Source: Streptococcus infantis
Lineage (GTDB): Bacteria; Bacillota; Bacilli; Lactobacillales; Streptococcaceae
Direction of reading: 5' to 3'
Length of the DNA stretch: 64,000 nt
NCBI RefSeq assembly: GCF_019929665.1
Contig: NZ_JAHZPZ010000001.1
Span: forward strand, 1-64,000
This document shows positions 58,623 through 64,000 of this stretch, piece after piece (position 1 is the stretch's first letter; each line of letters begins with the position of its first letter). A program made the position numbers and the translations under genes. The notes beneath the pieces are model-generated. The model made no database searches. It was not told where the DNA came from and was given only the letters and a program-made list of their open reading frames with translations.

Positions 58623-59585
58623 AATACTTTTACCTGGTAAAAGGGAGACTGGCAAGAAATAACCAGTGGTAGCAACCTCTTTGCCTTCAATTTTTTTTAA
58701 GAGCAAATCAACTGTTAGGCGAGCAATCTCTTCCAAGGGTTGTTTAATGGTAGTGAGGTGAGGGTAGTAATTTTCAATGAAATAAGTCCCGTCATATCCG
58801 ATCACCTTGAGTTGTTCAGGAACAGAGAGACCAAGCTCCTGGGCAATCTTAATAACCAAAATAGCAGTCAAATCATCAGAAGCGAAAATAGCATCTGGTT
58901 TTTGCTTAGTCAAGATATTTTTGATTTCCATTTCTTTTCGAAGGGGTGAAAAATCACTGGAAACATTGATAATAGGAGCCTTTGGTAAGATAGAAGCAAA
59001 ACCAGCATGACGAAGTCCAGTTGGTGAATTGGAGTTGTCATTTCCTGTAATCATGATAATAGATTTGGCTCCAGTTTTAGCCAGAGTCTGAGCGGCTAGG
59101 ACACCACCAGCATAGTTGTCAGAAGAAACGACAGGTATGTCTGGTGATAGGTTACGGTCAAATGAAATGATCGGAGCGGTTACGCGATTGTAATCCTCAA
59201 TCCCAAGGTTATGACTTCCCGAAATGATGCCGTCCACCTGGTTGGCTTCTAGCATTTCGATGTATTCGCGTTCTTTTTCTGAATCATGCTCACTATTACA
59301 GATGATGGTCTTGTAACCTTTTTTGAAGAGTTCGTGTTCCAATTTATCAATCAATTCAGCATAGAAAACATGGCTGATTTTAGGGAAGATCAAACCGATT
59401 AACTTGGCTGATTTTCCTTGAAGACTTCGAGCTAGGTTGTTGGGTTTATAGCCCAGCTCACGCATAGCATCATTAACCTTTTGAATGGTTTTTTCTGACA
59501 GATAACCCTTTTTGTTGATGACACGTGAAACAGTAGTAGGGCTGACGCCAGCTAATTTTGCGACATCAGTTAGTTTTGCGACCAT
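58620..59585 (-). CDS. scrR: LacI-family sucrose operon repressor
   Basis: This is a 321-aa regulator with the N-terminal helix-turn-helix KLTDVAKLAGVSPTTVSRVI and a sugar-binding core (DGIISGSHNLG, AIFASDDLTAILVIKIAQ). Its gene lies downstream of scrB with a 20-nt overlap, as in other streptococcal scr loci. The expected targets are the scrB and scrA promoters. Its stop codon is formed at the edge of the BOX remnant. Confidence 0.92.
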   Translation of the reverse strand: MVAKLTDVAKLAGVSPTTVSRVINKKGYLSEKTIQKVNDAMRELGYKPNNLARSLQGKSAKLIGLIFPKISHVFYAELIDKLEHELFKKGYKTIICNSEHDSEKEREYIEMLEANQVDGIISGSHNLGIEDYNRVTAPIISFDRNLSPDIPVVSSDNYAGGVLAAQTLAKTGAKSIIMITGNDNSNSPTGLRHAGFASILPKAPIINVSSDFSPLRKEMEIKNILTKQKPDAIFASDDLTAILVIKIAQELGLSVPEQLKVIGYDGTYFIENYYPHLTTIKQPLEEIARLTVDLLLKKIEGKEVATTGYFLPVSLLPGKSI

Positions 59586-61020
59586 ATTCTAATTCGTAGT
59601 ATGTTCCAGTTGGGTTTCCAGATTTAATGAGGATTCCATTTTGATCTTTGTGAGGGAAGACACGACCAGAAAATACCTTTTCTCCTTTATTGATGAAAAT
59701 TTCAAAGACTGAATTGTCGATGAAGATATTGACAGTAGTTGCTTGATTAGTAACTGAGCAAGAGCGAGTAGTTCCAAATTCTTGAGCATATTGCTCACCT
59801 GCTTGACTACGATCAACGGTTACTTGGCCATTGACAAGGTCAAAGTTAATAGAGAGCCCCTTGCCGTCTTTATCAGCAAGAAGGATGATTTCACTTTGGC
59901 TATTAGCCTCTAAGTTTAGTTCAAGTTCGTAGGTGTTCTTAGTTTCAGAACGATTTGAAAATTCCTCTTTTGAAGCTCGGAGGTCCTGGATAGCAGCTAC
60001 AGGATACTGATAGAGTTTGCCATCTTTAATGGTTAATTCTTTGACCAATGAGAAAGTTCCTTGGTGATCAAAGCGATCAGATGGATAAGAAACATCTGGT
60101 AAACCAAGCCAACTTACTGCTAAGGCACGTCCATCAGGAGCATTGAAGGCCTGAGTGGCATAGGCTTCGAAACCATAGTCTAGATTGTGTAGTTCAGACA
60201 CATCTACCATACGTGCATTTTCAGGATCGAAGGAAGCACCAATTTTATACATATTTGGATAGATATTGTCATAGTCAAGAACCTTTTTATCCAAACCTTG
60301 TGGGCAGTAGAGAAGGACAGGGTGTTCTCCGACAAAGACAAGATTCGGGCACTCCATCATATAGGCAGTACGGTCATTGTTGAAGTCAAGGTCTCCGACT
60401 GCTTGCCAGTTTGTATAATCGTTATCGACCGCTTTGTAGAGACGGACAAATCCTTTTTTCTCCAAGTCCTGACCGCCGACGATAGCATAGTATTGTCCTT
60501 TAAAGTTAAAAATTTGTGGATCACGGAAGTGGTCAGTAGCATCAGCTGGTTGATCAATCAAGATTTTATCAATCTTTTCGATTTTTCCATCCGTATCCAT
60601 CAAAGCACCGATTTGATAAGGGTGACGTACCCAATTTTCGTCACGAACATTTCCTGTATAAAATAAGAACAGTTGATCGCCAAACTGCATAGCAGATCCA
60701 GAGTAAGCGCCGTGGCTATCAAGTGGAGTATCAGGTAAGATTTTAACACCAGTTTCAGTAAAGTGAACCAAATCGTCACTTTCAAGTTGAACCCAAGATT
60801 TTAAACCATGAGCTGCACCAAAGGGAAAGTTCTGATAAAAGAGAATCCACTTGCCATCAAAATAAGAAAAGCCATTTGGATCATTAAGGAGTCCTTGCTT
60901 TGGTTCGACGTGATAGGCAACATGCCATGGTGACTGTGCCATCTTTTCTTGGATTTCTTTTCTTTCTTCTTGTGTCCAATCTTCGTAGCGTCTATAACGA
61001 CGCTCGGTAGTCCATTCCAT
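59566..61020 (-). CDS. scrB: Sucrose-6-phosphate hydrolase
   Basis: This is a 484-aa GH32 enzyme that splits sucrose 6-phosphate to glucose 6-phosphate and fructose. The catalytic nucleophile is in LLNDPNGFSYF, the transition-state Asp in HFRDPQIF and the acid/base Glu in MMECPNLVF. The start follows GGAGGG. It is divergent from scrA and overlaps scrR by 20 nt. Confidence 0.96.
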   Translation of the reverse strand: MEWTTERRYRRYEDWTQEERKEIQEKMAQSPWHVAYHVEPKQGLLNDPNGFSYFDGKWILFYQNFPFGAAHGLKSWVQLESDDLVHFTETGVKILPDTPLDSHGAYSGSAMQFGDQLFLFYTGNVRDENWVRHPYQIGALMDTDGKIEKIDKILIDQPADATDHFRDPQIFNFKGQYYAIVGGQDLEKKGFVRLYKAVDNDYTNWQAVGDLDFNNDRTAYMMECPNLVFVGEHPVLLYCPQGLDKKVLDYDNIYPNMYKIGASFDPENARMVDVSELHNLDYGFEAYATQAFNAPDGRALAVSWLGLPDVSYPSDRFDHQGTFSLVKELTIKDGKLYQYPVAAIQDLRASKEEFSNRSETKNTYELELNLEANSQSEIILLADKDGKGLSINFDLVNGQVTVDRSQAGEQYAQEFGTTRSCSVTNQATTVNIFIDNSVFEIFINKGEKVFSGRVFPHKDQNGILIKSGNPTGTYYELEYGRKTN

Positions 61021-61051
61021 TTATATTCCCTCCATAAATTCTACTATCTTT

Positions 61052-61080
61052 ATAGTAAACGTTTCCTTATAAAAAAGCAA
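61052..61080 (-). promoter_or_regulatory. scrB promoter with ScrR operator candidate
   Basis: On the minus strand TTGCTT (61080-61075), 17 bp, TACTAT (61057-61052). The palindrome AAACGTTT (61057-61064) overlaps the -10 side, a classic position for a LacI-family repressor. Confidence 0.65.
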
Positions 61081-61287
61081 GTCTTTTATCATAAAATTAA
61101 GAAAAAAATGTCAAACGATTGGCAGAAACAGTTTGAAGAAATTTATGAAAATAAATGAAAAAATGAAAGAATTTGCAAAAAATCTTTAAAAACCTCACAA
61201 TAATAGGTAAAATATTGCTTGTTTTATTTAAAAAACATCAAAAACAATCAAAAAAATCAAAATGCTAAAATTTTTTCTGCAAAACGC

Positions 61288-61315
61288 TTGACATATTTTT
61301 TAAACGTGATAGAAT
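61288..61315 (+). promoter_or_regulatory. scrA promoter
   Basis: TTGACA (61288-61293), 16 bp, TAGAAT (61310-61315). The spacer contains TAAACGTGA, an imperfect form of the scrB operator half. Confidence 0.7.
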
Positions 61316-61331
61316 AATATTCGTGAGGCGA

Positions 61332-61346
61332 GTAAAATCGCTTTCA
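61332..61346 (+). promoter_or_regulatory. Candidate cre site downstream of the scrA promoter
   Basis: GTAAAATCGCTTTCA matches the cre consensus apart from two positions. It lies just downstream of the expected start, where CcpA would act as a road-block. Confidence 0.4.
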
Positions 61347-61383
61347 AACAAGAACAAATTTTTTTATAAGGAGATTTTTGCAA

Positions 61384-63279
61384 ATGACGAATACAGAAAT
61401 TGCAAAAAAAGTCATCGAAGCCTTAGGTGGACGTGAGAACGTTAACAGTGTTGCGCACTGTGCGACTCGCCTCCGTGTGATGGTTAAAGATGAAGCGAAA
61501 ATTAACAAAGATGCTATCGAGAACTTGGAAAAAGTTCAAGGTGCTTTCTTTAACTCAGGTCAATACCAAATCATCTTTGGTACTGGTACAGTAAACAAGA
61601 TGTACGATGAAGTCGTAGCTCTTGGTTTGCCAACTTCTACAAAATCTGAAATGAAAGCAGAAGCTGCTAAACAAGGAAATTGGTTCCAACGTGCCATCCG
61701 TACTTTCGGTGACGTCTTCGTTCCAATCATTCCAGTTATCGTAGCAACTGGTCTCTTCATGGGTGTTCGTGGTCTCTTGACTGCTCTTGGAATGACACTT
61801 CCAGAAGATGTGACAACTTATACTCAGATCTTGACAGACACTGCCTTTATTATCTTGCCAGGTTTGGTTGTTTGGTCAACTTTCCGTGTATTCGGTGGTA
61901 ACCCAGCTGTTGGTATCGTTCTTGGTATGATGCTCGTATCTGATTCACTTCCAAATGCCTGGGCTGTTGCGTCTGGTGGTGAAGTAACTGCAATGCAGTT
62001 CTTCGGATTTATCCCAGTTGTAGGTTTGCAAGGTTCAGTTCTTCCAGCCTTCATCATCGGGGTTGTCGGAGCTAAGTTTGAAAAAGCAGTTCGTAAGGTT
62101 GTTCCAGATGTACTTGACCTCTTGGTAACACCGTTTGTAACACTCCTTGTAATGTCAATCCTTGGATTGTTTGTTATCGGACCAGTCTTTCACGTTGTTG
62201 AAAACTACATTCTCATTGGAACAAAAGCTATTCTTAACTTGCCATTCGGACTTGGTGGTTTCTTGATTGGTGGAGTTCACCAATTAATCGTCGTATCAGG
62301 TGTTCACCACATCTTCAACTTGCTTGAAGTTCAATTGCTTGCTGCTGACCACGCTAACCCATTCAACGCTATCATTACTGCAGCTATGACTGCTCAAGGT
62401 GCTGCAACTGTTGCCGTTGGTGTGAAAACTAAAAATCCTAAACTTAAAACTCTTGCTTTCCCAGCTGCTCTTTCTGCCTTCCTAGGTATTACTGAGCCTG
62501 CTATCTTCGGGGTTAACTTGCGTTTCCGTAAACCATTCTTCCTTTCATTGATTGCTGGTGCAATCGGTGGTGGATTGGCATCTATCCTTGGACTTGCTGG
62601 TACTGGTAATGGTATCACAGTCATCCCTGGTACAATGCTTTACATTGGTAACGGACAACTTCTACAATACCTTCTTATGGTAGCTGTATCATTTGTACTT
62701 GGTTTTGCTCTTACTTACATGTTTGGTTACGAAGATGAAGTAGAAGAAGTTTCAGGAGCAATTTCTGAAGCTGAAACTGACCGTTTAACAGAAGAAGCAG
62801 TAACTGGTACTGTGGTTTCACCTAGCGAAGGTGTTATCCAAACACCAATCGTTGGTGATGTCGTTGCTCTTTCAAATGTGAATGATCCAGTCTTCTCAAG
62901 TGGAGCTATGGGACAAGGTATCGCCGTGAAACCTAGTCAAGATGTTGTTTATGCACCAGCTGATGCTGAAGTAACAATCGTCTTCCCAACTGGCCATGCT
63001 TATGGATTGAGAACAGCTAACGGTGCTGAAATCTTAATTCACGTTGGTATCGATACTGTTTCAATGAACGGTGAAGGCTTCAACCATAAAGTTGCTCAAG
63101 GTGACAAGGTTAAAGCTGGAGATGTTCTTGGAACATTTGACTCAGCTAAGATTGCTGCTGCAGGTCTGGATAACACAACTATGGTTATCGTAACAAACAC
63201 TGCAGACTTTGCTTCAGTAAATCCAGTTGCTTCTGGATCAGTTGCTAAGGGTGACGCAGTCATTGAAGTTAAAGCTTAA
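61384..63279 (+). CDS. scrA: PTS sucrose transporter, EIIBCA
   Basis: This is a protein of about 631 aa with fused domains. EIIB comes first (about 1-90, phosphorylated Cys in VNSVAHCATRLRV). EIIC is a membrane domain with about 8-10 helices (about 105-455, GGVHQLIVVSGVHHIFN). EIIA is last (about 490-631, His in ILIHVGIDTVSMNG). It imports sucrose as sucrose 6-phosphate, the substrate of ScrB. The start at 61384 (MTNTEIAKKV) follows AAGGAG; a TTG at 61378 is possible but less likely. Confidence 0.95.
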   Translation: MTNTEIAKKVIEALGGRENVNSVAHCATRLRVMVKDEAKINKDAIENLEKVQGAFFNSGQYQIIFGTGTVNKMYDEVVALGLPTSTKSEMKAEAAKQGNWFQRAIRTFGDVFVPIIPVIVATGLFMGVRGLLTALGMTLPEDVTTYTQILTDTAFIILPGLVVWSTFRVFGGNPAVGIVLGMMLVSDSLPNAWAVASGGEVTAMQFFGFIPVVGLQGSVLPAFIIGVVGAKFEKAVRKVVPDVLDLLVTPFVTLLVMSILGLFVIGPVFHVVENYILIGTKAILNLPFGLGGFLIGGVHQLIVVSGVHHIFNLLEVQLLAADHANPFNAIITAAMTAQGAATVAVGVKTKNPKLKTLAFPAALSAFLGITEPAIFGVNLRFRKPFFLSLIAGAIGGGLASILGLAGTGNGITVIPGTMLYIGNGQLLQYLLMVAVSFVLGFALTYMFGYEDEVEEVSGAISEAETDRLTEEAVTGTVVSPSEGVIQTPIVGDVVALSNVNDPVFSSGAMGQGIAVKPSQDVVYAPADAEVTIVFPTGHAYGLRTANGAEILIHVGIDTVSMNGEGFNHKVAQGDKVKAGDVLGTFDSAKIAAAGLDNTTMVIVTNTADFASVNPVASGSVAKGDAVIEVKA

Positions 63280-63285
63280 TAAATC

Positions 63286-63319
63286 AAAAAACGAACAAAT
63301 GTCATGTTTGTTCGTTTTT
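63286..63319 (+). terminator. Terminator after scrA
   Basis: AACGAACAAA and TTTGTTCGTT form a perfect 10-bp stem around TGTCATG, followed by TTT. Confidence 0.88.
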
Positions 63320-63382
63320 GCTTGAATGGTAAAATTTACAGAGGAAAATCTAAAATATTGAGCAAGTTTCAGTCTGGAAATA

Positions 63383-63391
63383 TGCTATAAT
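63383..63391 (+). promoter_or_regulatory. Extended -10 promoter of scrK
   Basis: TGCTATAAT, 28 nt before the scrK ATG. No well-spaced -35 is seen. Confidence 0.6.
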
Positions 63392-63418
63392 AGAGAAAAT
63401 AAATACAAGAGGTTTATC

Positions 63419-64000
63419 ATGACAAAACTATACGGAAGTTTGGAAGCGGGCGGTACAAAATTTGTCTGTGCTGTCGGAGATGAAAACTATAACGTTGTAG
63501 AAAAGGTACAATTTCCTACAACAACACCTATTGAAACAATCGATAAAACCATTGAGTTCTTCTCAAAATTTGAGAATCTTGCAGGACTTGCCATTGGTTC
63601 ATTTGGTCCAATCGATATCGATAAAAACTCAAAAACTTACGGATTTATCACAACAACTCCAAAACCTAACTGGGCAAATGTAGACTTGCTTGGTGCTCTT
63701 CGTCGCGCTCTAAACGTGCCTATGTATTTCACGACAGACGTAAACAGTTCTGCCTACGGTGAAGTGGTTGCTCGTAATAATGCCGGCGGTCGTATCGAAA
63801 ACTTGATTTATTACACAATCGGTACAGGTATCGGTGCAGGTGTTATCCAACGTGGCGAGTTTATTGGCGGTGTTGGTCACCCTGAGATGGGCCATTATTA
63901 TGTGGCTAGACACCCAATGGATATTGAAAAAGAATTTAAAGGTGTTTGTCCTTTCCATAATGGATGTTTGGAAGGTTATGCGGCTGGTCCAAGTTTGGAA
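63419..64000 (+). CDS. scrK: Fructokinase (5' part, runs off the window)
   Basis: The first 194 residues of a ROK-family kinase are present and the frame is open to the right edge. Features are GSLEAGGTKFVCAVGD (phosphate loop), NSSAYGEVVARN, IGTGIGAGV and the zinc-site region GHPEMGHYYVARHP with CPFHNGCLEGYAAGP. It phosphorylates the fructose released by ScrB. It has its own promoter behind the scrA terminator. Confidence 0.94.
   Translation, partial: MTKLYGSLEAGGTKFVCAVGDENYNVVEKVQFPTTTPIETIDKTIEFFSKFENLAGLAIGSFGPIDIDKNSKTYGFITTTPKPNWANVDLLGALRRALNVPMYFTTDVNSSAYGEVVARNNAGGRIENLIYYTIGTGIGAGVIQRGEFIGGVGHPEMGHYYVARHPMDIEKEFKGVCPFHNGCLEGYAAGPSLE

Larger units (their letters stand above)
61021..61383. 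promoter_or_regulatory. Divergent scrB/scrA control region
   Basis: This is a 363-nt AT-rich gap. Near scrB it holds a minus-strand promoter with the palindrome AAACGTTT. Near 61110 CAAACGATTG is a LacI-type near-palindrome. Near scrA it holds a consensus promoter and a cre-like site. The middle (61130-61280) is A-rich with no gene I can support. Confidence 0.75.

Noticed and set aside
61109-61159. 16-codon frame (MSNDWQKQFEEIYENK) in the scr control region
   Set aside because: There is no ribosome site, it overlaps promoter and operator-like sequence, and the A-rich composition makes such a frame likely by chance.

Overview
The window is chromosomal DNA of a mitis-group Streptococcus, close to S. 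mitis, S. oralis or S. pneumoniae. The reasons are its low GC content, AAGGAG ribosome sites, extended -10 (TGnTATAAT) promoters, two pneumococcal-type BOX repeats, and several neighbourhoods I know from S. pneumoniae: sczA-czcD-adh, trpEGDCFBA-cilC, yqeG-yqeH-yhbY-nadD-yqeK-rsfS, rny-gmk-rpoZ-priA-fmt-rsmB-phpP-stkP, mvaS-mvaA and scrR-scrB/scrA/scrK. I see no prophage, complete insertion sequence, CRISPR array or rRNA gene. The two tRNA genes at the left edge probably end an rRNA operon lying outside the window.

Layout. 1-4.0 kb: tRNA-Ile, tRNA-Ser, a DUF4767 lipoprotein and a compatible-solute/choline ABC transporter (proV-proWX). 4-6.9 kb: zinc homeostasis (sczA, czcD), an alcohol dehydrogenase and a BOX element. 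6.9-11.4 kb: the Leloir galactose genes galR / galK-(HAD hydrolase)-galT. 11.5-13.2 kb: a thioesterase, a VOC protein and exoA. 13.2-16.9 kb: a heterodimeric ABC exporter pair behind a long leader with a short reading frame and a GC-rich hairpin. 17-19 kb: two genes assigned to the AATGal step of teichoic acid synthesis. 19-27.1 kb: tryptophan synthesis. A stand-alone second trpB sits behind its own T-box, followed by a second T-box and trpEGDCFBA. 27-32.5 kb: prepilin peptidase cilC, a GNAT, truA, a pyridoxal kinase with a frameshifted ECF S-component, yqgQ, a rhodanese-like protein, duplicated small membrane proteins and a pseudouridine synthase. 32.6-37.5 kb: typA, DUF3165, an aromatic-acid-exporter-like protein, a short MscS and CorA. 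37.5-44.3 kb: ribosome-assembly and NAD genes, interrupted by a strongly structured 155-nt element, then tmcAL. 44.5-54.6 kb: rny, gmk, rpoZ, priA, fmt, rsmB, phpP and stkP. 54.7-58.5 kb: a split ThrE exporter and mvaS-mvaA. 58.5-64 kb: a second BOX remnant and the sucrose genes scrR-scrB / scrA / scrK. scrK runs off the right edge.

Most of the window is ordinary core genome. The parts that deserve attention are: the multi-hairpin element between yqeH and yhbY (39202-39356); the duplicated TrpB with two tandem Trp T-boxes; the possible attenuator leader of the ABC exporter; the tandem duplication at 31 kb that carried along the 3' end of the pseudouridine synthase gene; the frameshift in the vitamin transporter; a possibly leaderless yqgQ; and BOX elements that form the stop codons of two genes. 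All product calls rest on reading motifs and on remembered family knowledge. No search, folding or alignment program was run.
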